Positions 46,451-54,507 of a DNA stretch of 64,000 nt are shown one piece after another. The stretch covers positions 62,001 through 126,000 of the forward strand of contig NZ_JALDPT010000007.1 in NCBI RefSeq assembly GCF_022695515.1, given 5' to 3'. The notes beneath the pieces are model-generated. The model ran no database searches. It was not told the DNA's origin and worked only from the letters and a program-made list of their open reading frames with translations. The DNA is from Phenylobacterium aquaticum. Lineage in GTDB: Bacteria; Pseudomonadota; Alphaproteobacteria; Caulobacterales; Caulobacteraceae. The translations under genes and the position numbers were made by a program. Positions within the stretch are counted from its first letter, which is position 1. Each line of letters starts with the position of its first letter.

Positions 46451-47338
46451 TCAGGCGCGCCGGCGGCCGTCCGCATCGGTGCTGAACCGGGCCATCTCGA
46501 TCTGGGCCGCCACCCCGGTGGGCAGGTCGCGGTCGGTCACGGCGGCCAGCCGGTCGATGGTGTCGGCGCGGAACGCCTCCAGCTGCACGCTGGCGAAGGA
46601 GGGCTCGGTCAGCACATAGGCCAGGCACAGCTCTTCCGACGACCAGCCCGAGGTTTCATGCAGGAAGGCGTAGGTGCCGGCCCCGGCCAGGGGATTGTCG
46701 TTGCGCTTGAACAGCCCGCCCTTCTGCGGCTGGCTGGTCGGCAGCCTGAGCGCCGAGGGGAAGGGGTCGGTGGCCACGATGGTCATGTTCGCCGCCGAGG
46801 CCTCGCGGATTCGGCGGCGCGCCTGCCAGTCGGAGGTCAGGTTGAACGGGGTGGCCAGCACGTCGAAATCGCCGGTGGCGATGCAGGCCTGGGTCGCGGC
46901 GCCGTCGCCGGTCACCCCCAGCTGCAGCACCAGGCCAGCCGCGCGCAGGTCGGCGATATAGCCCAGCGCATCGGGCTCCAGGCTCTCATAGGCCGCGTCG
47001 TCCAGCATCAGGAGATCGAAATAGCCGGCGCCGGTCTTCTGCAGCCCGGCCTTGACGCTGTTCGACACCGCCTCGGCGGTCAGCGGCCGGTGCGGGTCGC
47101 CGCGCAGCCGCCAGGACAGGAAGATCAGCCGCCGCTCGACCGCGCGCAGGGCCTCGCCGACCCCCAGCGCCATGACGTCCAGCCCGGCGGTGACCTCGAA
47201 GCTGTTGATCCCGCTCTCCATCGCCGAGAAGGCGAGCGCCCGCCACGCCTGGGGCGTGGCCATGTTGGGCGCCTCCCGCATCAGCAGGCTGACGGCGGAG
47301 ACCGCTTTTCCTGTGGCGCCGAAGGGACGGTAGCGCAT
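46451..47338 (-). CDS. Aldo/keto-reductase-fold protein lacking the catalytic tetrad
   Basis: 295 residues from ATG at 47336-47338 (MRYRPFGATGKAVSAVSLL). The overall layout is an AKR barrel: GINSFEVTAGL where INFFDTA-x-x-Y is expected (Asp to Glu48, no Tyr), LIFLSWRLRG where the catalytic lysine is expected, and YFDLLMLDDAA where LIH is expected. All four tetrad residues (Asp, Tyr, Lys, His) seem replaced. Family length and C-terminus (LCLAYVLTEPSFASV) are kept, so the gene is not decaying. Between bolA and grxD, the context suggests a role tied to Fe-S or redox handling, as a binding protein. This is inference. Confidence 0.8.
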   Translation of the reverse strand: MRYRPFGATGKAVSAVSLLMREAPNMATPQAWRALAFSAMESGINSFEVTAGLDVMALGVGEALRAVERRLIFLSWRLRGDPHRPLTAEAVSNSVKAGLQKTGAGYFDLLMLDDAAYESLEPDALGYIADLRAAGLVLQLGVTGDGAATQACIATGDFDVLATPFNLTSDWQARRRIREASAANMTIVATDPFPSALRLPTSQPQKGGLFKRNDNPLAGAGTYAFLHETSGWSSEELCLAYVLTEPSFASVQLEAFRADTIDRLAAVTDRDLPTGVAAQIEMARFSTDADGRRRA

Positions 47339-47348
47339 CTGACGAGCC

Positions 47349-47582
47349 TTAAGCCGGGGCCTGGGTTTCGAGGGCGAGCGCATGCAGTTCGCCGCCCACC
47401 TTGCCCTTGAGCGCGGCGTAGACGAGCTGGTGCTGGCGGACGCGGGACAGGCCGGCGAAGGCGCTCGACACGATCCTGGCCCGATAATGGTCATTGTCGC
47501 CGGCAAGATCGTCGATACGGATCTCGGCGTCAGGGAACGCCGCCTTCAATTCGGCTTCCAGGTCGGCGATGGGCATGGGCAT
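47349..47582 (-). CDS. bolA: BolA-family protein
   Basis: 77 residues from ATG at 47580-47582, which has GGAG 8 nt upstream. BolA landmarks: AFPDAEIRIDDLAGDNDHYRARIVSSAFAGLSRVRQHQLVYAAL (key parts DNDHYRARIVS, F-x-GLSRV-x-QHQLVYAAL). It partners monothiol glutaredoxins in Fe-S cluster handling. It lies 10 nt upstream of the AKR-like gene on the same strand, with grxD two genes on. Confidence 0.93.
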   Translation of the reverse strand: MPMPIADLEAELKAAFPDAEIRIDDLAGDNDHYRARIVSSAFAGLSRVRQHQLVYAALKGKVGGELHALALETQAPA

Positions 47583-47654
47583 GAGTAAGGCTCCACTCAA
47601 GTGAATCTTTCTGGGCTAGAAAGCTTAACAACCGCCATATGGGAGTGTTCGTTC

Positions 47655-48293
47655 ATGATGCGCAGCCTGACGGCGATCCTTTTGGCGCTCAGCCTCTCGG
47701 CCTGCGCGGCGGTCACCTCCGAACGGCCGCTGTTCGCCGCCGCCGACACCCGCGGCGCGCCGGTTCCCCGGCCGGGCCTGTGGATCATGCCCAGCGCCGG
47801 CTGCCGCTTCAGCCCCAGGGCCTCCGCCGCCAGCTGGCCCGACTGCGCCAACGGCGCCCTCGTCACGCCTTCGACGATCACCGGCGGCCGCAGGGACGCC
47901 ACGGGCGCCTTCACCGAGGCGCTCAGCTATCAGCTGGCGGCGGGCGATCCGGCGGTGATGGAGCTCTTCACCCCGGCCAGCCGCGACCCCTCTGATCCGG
48001 CCATTCTCTATGTGGGGGTCCGCCCCCTCGCCGCCGACGCCGATGGCCAGATCACCCAGGCCCGCGTCTGGATGGCGCTCTGCGCGCCGCCGGCCATCGC
48101 CAGCGCGCCCTCCAACGCCAAGGTCGTCAAGCTGCCGCCCGGCCTGACCCCGGTCCAGGGTAAGGCCTATTGCCTGGCCAGGACCCAGGCCGTCGTCCGC
48201 GCCGCCATCGCCCGCAGCGAGACCTGGGCCTTCCAGGGCAAACCCGACGACTACGGCCTCATCGCCCGCTGGGTCCGCGACGGGGAGAAATAG
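47655..48293 (+). CDS. Lipoprotein of unknown function (212 residues)
   Basis: The signal MMRSLTAILLALSLSACAAV has lipobox LSAC (Cys17). The mature part contains GLWIMPSAGCRF, a DCANGALVTP segment and three or four cysteines that may form disulfides; no domain is recognised. ATG at 47655 is chosen for the signal; the frame reads 18 codons further upstream. It is divergent from bolA. The gene ends at a GC-rich hairpin shared with the serine hydrolase gene. Confidence 0.75.
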   Translation: MMRSLTAILLALSLSACAAVTSERPLFAAADTRGAPVPRPGLWIMPSAGCRFSPRASAASWPDCANGALVTPSTITGGRRDATGAFTEALSYQLAAGDPAVMELFTPASRDPSDPAILYVGVRPLAADADGQITQARVWMALCAPPAIASAPSNAKVVKLPPGLTPVQGKAYCLARTQAVVRAAIARSETWAFQGKPDDYGLIARWVRDGEK

Positions 48294-48316
48294 GGGCCGC
48301 CCGCGCGAGCGGCCCC
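48293..48316. terminator. Hairpin between convergent lipoprotein and serine-hydrolase genes
   Basis: GGGGCCGC / GCGGCCCC arms with an 8-nt loop, no T-tract. It could stop or slow transcription from both sides. Confidence 0.4.
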
Positions 48317-48322
48317 TCAACC

Positions 48323-49555
48323 TCAATCAATGATCGACGAATAGACGATGCTCTTCAGCTGGCCGCGGAAGTTGAACGTCCCCGACGGCATCAGCTGGGT
48401 CATGAACACCAGATAGAGGTCTTCCTTCGGGTCGACCCAGAAGATGGTCGAGGCCGCGCCGCCCCAGTAATAGTCGCCGACGCCCAGCGACCCGGTCTCC
48501 ACCTGGCCCATGGTCGAGGCGAAGCCCAGGCCGAAGCCCACGCCCTCATTTGCGGTTTCCGAGAACGAGCCCAGCGCCGACTGGGTCAGGTCCTTGCCGC
48601 CCGCCAGATGGTTCATGTGCATCATCTCAAGCGTGCGCGGGCCCAGGATGCGGTGGCCGTCCAGCTCCCCGCCCCGGCGCAGCATGTCGCAGAACCGGCC
48701 ATAGTCGGCGATGGTCCCGGTCAGGCCGCCGCCGCCCGACTTGAAGCCCGGCTCGGACATGAAGGCGCTGGTCGCCGGATCGTCGATCAGCTTCAGCTTC
48801 TTGTCGGCCCCGCGCTGATAGTTGGCGCAGAAGCGGTCGGCCTTGTCCGGCGCGACGAAGAAGGCGGTGTCGGTCATGCCGAGCGGCTGGAAGATTTCCT
48901 CGGACAGGAACTGGGCGAAGGGCTTGCCGGAGATCACCTCGACCAGGGCGCCGCAGACGTCGGTGGCCAGCGAATACATCCACTGCTCGCCGGGGTGATA
49001 GCGCAGCGGCACCTGGGAGAGCTTGTCCAGGAACTCCGTCATGGTGTCCTGGCTGCCCGCGCTGCGGATCTTCAAGGACCGATAGATGTGGTCGATGGGG
49101 TGCTGCACGCCCACGCCCGGCAGGCCGCCGCCATAGGTCAGGCCGGCGGTGTGGCAGAGCACGTCGCGGAAGGTCACGGCGCGGCGCGGCGCTTCGGTGA
49201 CCATGTCGTCGCCTTCGCCCGAGACCCACACCCGGTGGTTCTTCCAGGACGGCACATAGCGGCTGACCGGGTCGTTGAGCTGGAAATAGCCCTTTTCATA
49301 CAACATCATCAGCGCGACCGAGGTGATCGGCTTGGTCATCGAATAGATGCGGAAGATGGCGTCGTCGGCCATCGCCTTGCCGCGCTCGAGGTCCATGCTG
49401 CCGAAGGATTTCAGATAGGCCTGATGGCCGCGCCGGGCGACCAGCACCTGGCAGCCGGCGATCTTCTGCGGGCCGATATAATTGCGCTCGAGGTGCTCGC
49501 CGATGCGCTCAAGGCGCGAGGCGTCGAGGCCGGTCCATTGGGATTGGGCGTCCAT
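48323..49555 (-). CDS. Serine hydrolase of the beta-lactamase (class C/EstB) family
   Basis: 410 residues, from ATG at 49553-49555; the frame continues 25 codons further upstream without homology. The catalytic SxxK is SMTK in FRIYSMTKPITSVAL (about residue 72), the Tyr motif is YSLAT, and the late YWGGAASTIFWVDP replaces KTG. It lacks a signal peptide, so it is probably a cytoplasmic esterase. The second such gene in this window; the two are not close copies. Confidence 0.88.
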   Translation of the reverse strand: MDAQSQWTGLDASRLERIGEHLERNYIGPQKIAGCQVLVARRGHQAYLKSFGSMDLERGKAMADDAIFRIYSMTKPITSVALMMLYEKGYFQLNDPVSRYVPSWKNHRVWVSGEGDDMVTEAPRRAVTFRDVLCHTAGLTYGGGLPGVGVQHPIDHIYRSLKIRSAGSQDTMTEFLDKLSQVPLRYHPGEQWMYSLATDVCGALVEVISGKPFAQFLSEEIFQPLGMTDTAFFVAPDKADRFCANYQRGADKKLKLIDDPATSAFMSEPGFKSGGGGLTGTIADYGRFCDMLRRGGELDGHRILGPRTLEMMHMNHLAGGKDLTQSALGSFSETANEGVGFGLGFASTMGQVETGSLGVGDYYWGGAASTIFWVDPKEDLYLVFMTQLMPSGTFNFRGQLKSIVYSSIID

Positions 49556-49659
49556 TGAAAAAAGTCTCCCTAAAAATGGCGGTTGTTCTAATTGGCGGGC
49601 ATCATGCCCGCCGAAGACGGCTGAAGCCAAGAAAAACCATGCCGTAGGGAGAGCCCGGT

Positions 49660-50658
49660 TTGCCCCGTTCCGATCTCGAGGAGATCCTCGACCCCGATCT
49701 GCCGATCTGCGACCCGCACCACCACCTTTGGGACTTCCCGACCAGCCGCTATCTGCTGGACGAGCTGCTCGCGGACATGACCAGCGGCCACAGGGTCGAG
49801 AGCACGGTCTTCGTCGAATGCACGGCCTTCTACCGCGCCGAGGGGCCCGAGCCTTTCCGCTTCGTGGGCGAGACCGAGTTCGTCAACGGCGTGGCCGCCA
49901 TGTCCGCCTCCGACCGCTATGGGAAGGTCCGCGCCTGCGAGGCCATCGTGGGCCGCGCCGACCTGGCCGGACCTGACGTCGGCGCCGTCCTGGCCGCCCA
50001 CGTGCGCGCGGGCGGCGACCGCTTCCGGGGCGTCCGCGCCGCCGGCGCCTGGGACCCGAGCCCGGAGATCGAGGCCGCCCACACCCGCCCGCCCCAGGGC
50101 CTCTACGCCAGTCCCGCGTTCCGCGCCGGCTACGCCCAGCTGAAGGACCACAATCTCAGCTTCGAGGCCTGGCAGTTCCACCCCCAGATCCCGGAGGTGA
50201 CCGCTCTGGCCCGCGCCTTCCCGGAGACCACCATCGTGCTGGACCATGTCGGCGGCATCCTCGGCATCGGCCCCTATGCCGGGCGCCGCGACGAGGAGTT
50301 CGCCCGCTGGAAGCGCGACATCCTGGAGATCGCCAAGGAACCGAACGTGGTGGTCAAGCTGGGCGGACTCGGCATGGCGATCTGCGGCTTCGGCTTCCAC
50401 AAGCGCGAGGTGCTGCCGAGCTCCATCGAACTGGCCGACGCCTGGCGGCCCTATATCGAGACCTGCATCGAGGCCTTTGGGCCCAGCCGGGGGATGTTCG
50501 AATCCAACTTCCCCGTCGACCGCGTCTCGTGCAGTTACGCCAATCTCTGGAACGCGCTGAAGCGCATCGCCTCGGGCGCCTCGGCGGCCGACAAGGCGCT
50601 GCTGTTCCGCGACACCGCGCGCCGGGTCTACCGGCTGGATGAAGGACGCCCCGCATGA
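49660..50658 (+). CDS. Amidohydrolase of the LigI/2-pyrone-4,6-dicarboxylate lactonase-like family
   Basis: 332 residues, TTG start with AGGGAG upstream. The TIM-barrel metal/active-site residues are CDPHHHLWDFP (His-x-His, about residue 20), FVECTAFY, LDHVGGILG, and the late catalytic Asp in FESNFPVDRVS. The family (COG3618) hydrolyses lactones. The stop overlaps the CinA-like start (ATGA), so the two are co-translated. The substrate is not known. Confidence 0.87.
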   Translation: MPRSDLEEILDPDLPICDPHHHLWDFPTSRYLLDELLADMTSGHRVESTVFVECTAFYRAEGPEPFRFVGETEFVNGVAAMSASDRYGKVRACEAIVGRADLAGPDVGAVLAAHVRAGGDRFRGVRAAGAWDPSPEIEAAHTRPPQGLYASPAFRAGYAQLKDHNLSFEAWQFHPQIPEVTALARAFPETTIVLDHVGGILGIGPYAGRRDEEFARWKRDILEIAKEPNVVVKLGGLGMAICGFGFHKREVLPSSIELADAWRPYIETCIEAFGPSRGMFESNFPVDRVSCSYANLWNALKRIASGASAADKALLFRDTARRVYRLDEGRPA

Positions 50659-51146
50659 ACCCGCTGCTGATCGAACTGGGCGAGGCCGTGGGCCAGGCCC
50701 TCAAGGCCCGCGGCGAGACCGTGGCCGTGGCCGAGAGCTCCTCCGGCGGCCTGGTCTCCGCCGCCCTGCTGAGCGTCGGCGGGGCTTCCGCCTATTATCT
50801 CGGCGGCGGGGTGGTTTACACCGCCAAGGCCCGCTTCAGCCTCTTGGAGATCCCGCGCGAGGCGATCCCCGCCGGCATGCGCTCGGCCAGCGAGCCCTAC
50901 GCCCTGCTCCTGGCCCGCACCGTGCGCGAACGCTTCGGCGCCACCTGGGGCGTCTCGGAAACCGGCGCCGCCGGCCCGACCGGAAACCCCTATGGCGACG
51001 CCGCCGGCCACACCTGCGTGGCCATCTCCGGCCCCGTCGAATTCGCCGCCACCATCGAGACCGGCTCCCCCGACCGCCTCGCCAACATGGACGCCTTCGC
51101 CGCCGCCGCCCTCGACCTCCTCAAGCGCGCCACGGCGTCCATCTAA
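50655..51146 (+). CDS. CinA-family protein (nicotinamide mononucleotide deamidase, PncC-type)
   Basis: 163 residues, the C-terminal CinA domain only. Landmarks: VAVAESSSGGLVSAALLSVGGAS (key part AESSSGGLVSA), GGGVVYTAKAR, and GVSETGAAGPTGNPYGDAAGHTC. It deamidates NMN to nicotinate mononucleotide, a salvage step. Start ATG at 50655 overlaps the upstream stop. A palindromic repeat follows directly after the stop. Confidence 0.9.
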   Translation: MNPLLIELGEAVGQALKARGETVAVAESSSGGLVSAALLSVGGASAYYLGGGVVYTAKARFSLLEIPREAIPAGMRSASEPYALLLARTVRERFGATWGVSETGAAGPTGNPYGDAAGHTCVAISGPVEFAATIETGSPDRLANMDAFAAAALDLLKRATASI

Positions 51147-51149
51147 ACC

Positions 51150-51251
51150 CCGCTCATCCCCGCGAAGGCGGGGACCCAATCCGAGCCCGCCACCCCATCT
51201 CCTTGGGGCCGATATCCCGCATGGATCCCCGCCTGCGCGGGGATGAGCGGG
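51150..51251. repeat. Palindromic repeat family A, full unit
   Basis: CCCGCTCATCCCCGCGAAGG at the left and CCTGCGCGGGGATGAGCGGG at the right, with a middle GATATCCCGCATGGATCC. It matches the unit at 54398-54499 almost base for base. It lies between the CinA and HxlR genes, which converge. Confidence 0.75.
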
Positions 51252-51266
51252 TGAAGGGGCGCAGCC

Positions 51267-51962
51267 CTAAGCCACCCCCTCCGCCAGCGCCTTCCGCGGC
51301 GAGCCCGCGAAAACGCTCGGCTTCAGCCAGCGGCCCAGATTGCGCACCAGGGCCGGGTCGCCTTCGACGATCAGGTCGCCGGCCTCGATCGCCGACCTCT
51401 GGCCGCGATCGCCCATGAAGACGTCGTGCATCGTGCGCAGCGTGCTCTGCAGATAGACGTTCACGTCGCGGCCCGGATCGACCACGCACAGCTCGACCCG
51501 CTCGCCCGTCACCAGCAGCCAGAAATCCTGCTGGTCGACGAGGTCGGTGAACCGGAAGCGGATCAGGGTCTCGCGGCCTGGCAGCTGGTCGGTCTGGATG
51601 CTGCGCTCCAGGAACAGGAGCAGCAGGTCCACGTCGAGGTCGGCGTCCAGGATCGTCTCCCGCGCCCAGAGCATCCCCCATTCCCCGATGGCGATCAGCA
51701 CCGGCAGCAGGGCCTGGCAGGCCTCGGTGGGGAAATATTCCGCCTGCCGCGCGCCGGACCCCCGCCGGCGCACCACCAGCCCATGGGCCTCCAGGGCGCG
51801 CAGCCTCTGGGCCAGCAGGGCGGGCGAAATGCTCCCCAGCCCGCGCTGCAGCTCCCCGAACCGCCGGGCGCCCATCAACAGCTCGCGCACGATCAGGGTG
51901 GTCCAGCGCTCGCCGAGAATCTCGGTGGCCTTGGCGATGGGGCAGAACTGTCCGTAGCGCAT
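51267..51962 (-). CDS. HxlR-family transcriptional regulator with C-terminal SCP2-like domain
   Basis: 231 residues. The N-terminal HxlR winged helix starts FCPIAKATEILGERWTTLIVRELLMGARRFGEL (key part Cys7, GERWTTLIVREL) and includes RLRALEAHGLV. The C-terminal half (about 110-220, VLRF-like DLVDQQDFWLLVTGERVELC) is a sterol-carrier-like domain that may bind a lipid-like effector. It is divergent from the tautomerase gene across a region with CTTCAGA repeats. Confidence 0.88.
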   Translation of the reverse strand: MRYGQFCPIAKATEILGERWTTLIVRELLMGARRFGELQRGLGSISPALLAQRLRALEAHGLVVRRRGSGARQAEYFPTEACQALLPVLIAIGEWGMLWARETILDADLDVDLLLLFLERSIQTDQLPGRETLIRFRFTDLVDQQDFWLLVTGERVELCVVDPGRDVNVYLQSTLRTMHDVFMGDRGQRSAIEAGDLIVEGDPALVRNLGRWLKPSVFAGSPRKALAEGVA

Positions 51963-52010
51963 GCGGGGTCTCCTGGCCGTCAGCTAACCCCCCGCCCATG
52001 CCCCTGTGAA

Positions 52011-52039
52011 CTTCAGAATCTGTAGGGGATCGCTTCAGA
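52011..52039. promoter_or_regulatory. CTTCAGA direct repeats in the HxlR/tautomerase divergent region
   Basis: CTTCAGA at 52011-52017 and 52033-52039, 22 nt apart. The first overlaps the dyad CAGA-A-TCTG (52014-52022). A likely binding region for the HxlR regulator. Confidence 0.35.
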
Positions 52040-52119
52040 TCGCGAACTGTCCGCGGCCCGCCCCCTGCGCCAAGACACCCGCCGGCCAAATCCGGCCGTA
52101 TCCATTGGAAGGACCCCAC

Positions 52120-52407
52120 ATGCCGCTGGTGACCATCGAAGTGATCAAGGACGTTTTCACCCCGACCCAGAAGCAACAGATCATCACCCAGGTGACCGAC
52201 ACCATGGTCGGCATCGAGGGCGAGGCCCTGCGCGGCGTCACCTGGGTCCGCATCGTCGAGATCGAGCAGGGCGACTGGGGCATAGGCGGCCAGACCCTGC
52301 GCGCCGCCGACGTCAAGGCCATGGCGGGGGCTAGCCCCCGCCCCAACCCCGCTCATCCCCGAGCGCCGAAATATCCGCTTGCATCAGCCCCGCGTTGGCT
52401 AAACTAA
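52120..52407 (+). CDS. 4-oxalocrotonate tautomerase-like protein with repeat-derived C-terminus
   Basis: 95 residues; the usual length is 62-76. Pro2 becomes the catalytic N-terminal proline after Met removal (MPLVTIEVIKDVFT). The core ends near AADVKAMAG (about residue 72). The rest (ASPRPNPAHPRAPKYPLASAP) is read from a partial family A repeat (CCCCGCTCATCCCCG at 52348-52362). The tail is probably not functional. Start ATG at 52120 with GGAAGGA upstream. Its regulation by the divergent HxlR protein is inferred. Confidence 0.8.
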   Translation: MPLVTIEVIKDVFTPTQKQQIITQVTDTMVGIEGEALRGVTWVRIVEIEQGDWGIGGQTLRAADVKAMAGASPRPNPAHPRAPKYPLASAPRWLN

Positions 52408-52462
52408 AGGCTGTGTTCGGCGACGACGCCGTCGTCACGATTGAGCTTCTGCGGGGGGGCAT

Positions 52463-53617
52463 ATGGACGTTGGGATCAGGCGCCGGTTGTCGCTCGCCTT
52501 CAGCCTTGTCGCCGGCTTGCTGCTGCTTGCCGGCCCAGCCGGGGCGGCGCCGAAATATCCGGCCCTGACCGGCCGCGTGATCGACGCGGCCGGCGTCCTC
52601 CCGGCCAGCGTCGAAAACACCCTGGCGGCGCAGTCGGAGGCGCTGGAGGCTCGGACGACGGATCAGTTCGTCATCGTCACCGTGCCTTCACTCCAGGGAT
52701 ATTCCATCGAGGACTACAGCCAGGGCCTCGGCAACAGCTGGCGGCTGGGCCAGATCGGCAAGAACAACGGGGTGCTGCTGGTCGTGGCGCCCAAGGAGCG
52801 CAAGGTCCGGATCGAGCCGGGCTTCGGCCTGGAGAAGGTGCTCGACAACGAGACCTCCGCCGCCATCGTTCAGGGCGTGATCCTACCCCAGTTTCGCAAG
52901 GGCGCCCTGGCCAAGGGCGTCAGCGCCGGGGCGGAGGCGATCATCGATCGCCTGAACGCCAGCCCGCCGGTCGGGACGCCGGTCGGGACGTCGGTCGCCG
53001 CAAGCCCTCAGGCTCTGGCGGCGCCGGCCGCGACGCCGGAGCCAGTCAAGCCCGCCAGCCTGAAATCGTCGGGCGGCGACGCCACGAGCTCCATCGTCGC
53101 TCTGGCCGTGATCTGCTTCATCCTCTTCCTGATGTACAAGATCGTCACCGGCATATTCCGCTTTCTGGGCGGCCTCGCCGGCATGGCGTTCCGTCCGAAA
53201 GGCGGCGGCTTCGCGCCTCCGCCCGCCGGCTTCGCCCCCTATCCTCCGGGCGGCTTTCCCCCCGGCGCCCCCAATGGCTACCCGCCGGGATATCCGCCCC
53301 AGGGCTATCCGCAAGGCTATTATCCGCAGGCCGGCTACGGCTACTCGCCCTTCATCAACCGCGCCACGACCTTCGGCGCGGGCGCGGTCGCGGGCGCGCT
53401 CGCCGACCGGTTCTTCAACCGCCCCCGCGGCGTGTTCGGCGGCGGGACCAGCTCAAGCCTGAGCGATGTGGGATCAGCCTCGTCCGTCTCCAGCTCCGGC
53501 AGCATTTCCGCCGGCGGCGGATCCTTCAGCGGCGGCGGATCGTCGTCCGGGGGAAGCAGCATCTCCGGGGGCGGCGGGTCGTTCGGCGGGGGCGGCGGCG
53601 CCTCGGGGAGCTGGTGA
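52463..53617 (+). CDS. TPM-domain membrane protein with Tyr/Pro/Gly-rich tail (YgcG-like)
   Basis: 384 residues. Signal peptide (LLLLAGPAGAAP, cut about residue 28), TPM domain (about 30-180: TDQFVIVTVPSLQGYSIEDYSQGLGNSWRLGQ, key parts NSWRLGQ and NNGVLLVVAP, RIEPGFGLE), one membrane segment (IVALAVICFILFLMYKIV), and a low-complexity tail with PPGYPPQGYPQGYYPQ and a final Gly/Ser stretch ending SGSW. The Gly-rich end is the family hallmark. It is coupled to the next gene by a GTGA overlap. Confidence 0.88.
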   Translation: MDVGIRRRLSLAFSLVAGLLLLAGPAGAAPKYPALTGRVIDAAGVLPASVENTLAAQSEALEARTTDQFVIVTVPSLQGYSIEDYSQGLGNSWRLGQIGKNNGVLLVVAPKERKVRIEPGFGLEKVLDNETSAAIVQGVILPQFRKGALAKGVSAGAEAIIDRLNASPPVGTPVGTSVAASPQALAAPAATPEPVKPASLKSSGGDATSSIVALAVICFILFLMYKIVTGIFRFLGGLAGMAFRPKGGGFAPPPAGFAPYPPGGFPPGAPNGYPPGYPPQGYPQGYYPQAGYGYSPFINRATTFGAGAVAGALADRFFNRPRGVFGGGTSSSLSDVGSASSVSSSGSISAGGGSFSGGGSSSGGSSISGGGGSFGGGGGASGSW

Positions 53618-53619
53618 GC

Positions 53620-54282
53620 ATGTTGAGCCCGCAAGACCATCAACGCATCGCCGACGCCGTGACGGCGGCGGAGGCCAAGACCTCCGGCGAGATCATGTGC
53701 GTCGTCGCCGACACCGTCTCGGACTATCAGGACGTCCCCATCGGCTGGGCGGTCACGGCGGCGCTCCTCGTCCCGCCCGTGCTGCTGGCCGCCGGGCTGC
53801 CGCTGGAGAGCGTGGCGGCCGCGGCCCTGCGCTGGTCCTCCGGCTCCGTCCTGACCGCGTGGCTCATGGCCTATGTCGTGGTCCAGGCGGTCGTCTTCGG
53901 GATCGTCCGCTGGATCGTTGGCCTGCCGGCGGTGCGGCGACGCCTGACCGGCCGCGCGGCTGTACGCGCCCGCGTTCGCCGCGCCGCGCACAGCCACTTC
54001 GTCGGCGCGCTCACCCTGGTGAAACCCGATCAGCCCGCCGTGCTGATCTTCGCCTCGGAAGGCGACCGCCAGCTCGAGATCCTCGCCAACCCGGTCATCG
54101 ACGCCGCCGTCCGCCCCGGCGCCTGGGCCGCGGCCGCCGACCGCGCCGTCCAGACCGTGCGCGACAAGGGTCTCGCCGACGGCCTGGTCCTCGCCATCGA
54201 ACTGTGCGGCGCCGAACTCCACACCGCCTTCCCCGACGACGGCGCCGACAACGCCCTGCCCAACCGCGCAGCCGAGATCTGA
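53620..54282 (+). CDS. Second TPM-domain membrane protein
   Basis: 220 residues from ATG at 53620; a GTG at 53614 would overlap the upstream stop but has poor spacing. It starts MLSPQDHQRIADAVTAAEAKTSGEIMCVVADTVSDY, two or three membrane segments follow (AALLVPPVLLAAGLPL; LTAWLMAYVVVQAVVFGIV), then the second part of the TPM domain (AAHSHFVGALTLVKPDQPAVLIFASEGDRQLEI). The pair is a common TPM arrangement of unknown function, linked in other bacteria to envelope or photosystem-type repair. Confidence 0.85.
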   Translation: MLSPQDHQRIADAVTAAEAKTSGEIMCVVADTVSDYQDVPIGWAVTAALLVPPVLLAAGLPLESVAAAALRWSSGSVLTAWLMAYVVVQAVVFGIVRWIVGLPAVRRRLTGRAAVRARVRRAAHSHFVGALTLVKPDQPAVLIFASEGDRQLEILANPVIDAAVRPGAWAAAADRAVQTVRDKGLADGLVLAIELCGAELHTAFPDDGADNALPNRAAEI

Positions 54283-54297
54283 CGCGGGGCCAAAACC

Positions 54298-54499
54298 CCG
54301 CTCATCCCCGCGCAGGCGGGGAGGAGCGGGAGTGGGGCAGGTTGTTGGAAGTCCCGCACGCCTGAGCTTTGGTTTCGCGACGTCGGCCATCCCAACCCCG
54401 CTCATCCCCGCGCAGGCGGGGACCCAAGCCGAATCCGCCGCCCCATCGCCGCTCGGCCGATATCCCGCATGGGTCCCCGCCTGCGCGGGGATGAGCGGG
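54298..54499. repeat. Palindromic repeat family A: one partial and one full unit
   Basis: Partial copy at 54298-54324 (CCCGCTCATCCCCGCGCAGG), full copy at 54398-54499 with both arms. It fills the 225-nt gap between the TPM genes and purL, which converge. Confidence 0.75.
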
Positions 54500-54507
54500 G
54501 GAGGGTG

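Noticed and set aside
33725..49555. A beta-lactam resistance cluster made of the two serine hydrolases and the pseudo-beta-lactamase
   Set aside because: The three genes lie many kilobases apart among housekeeping genes; the hydrolases are EstB-like without signal peptides and the third lacks the catalytic serine.
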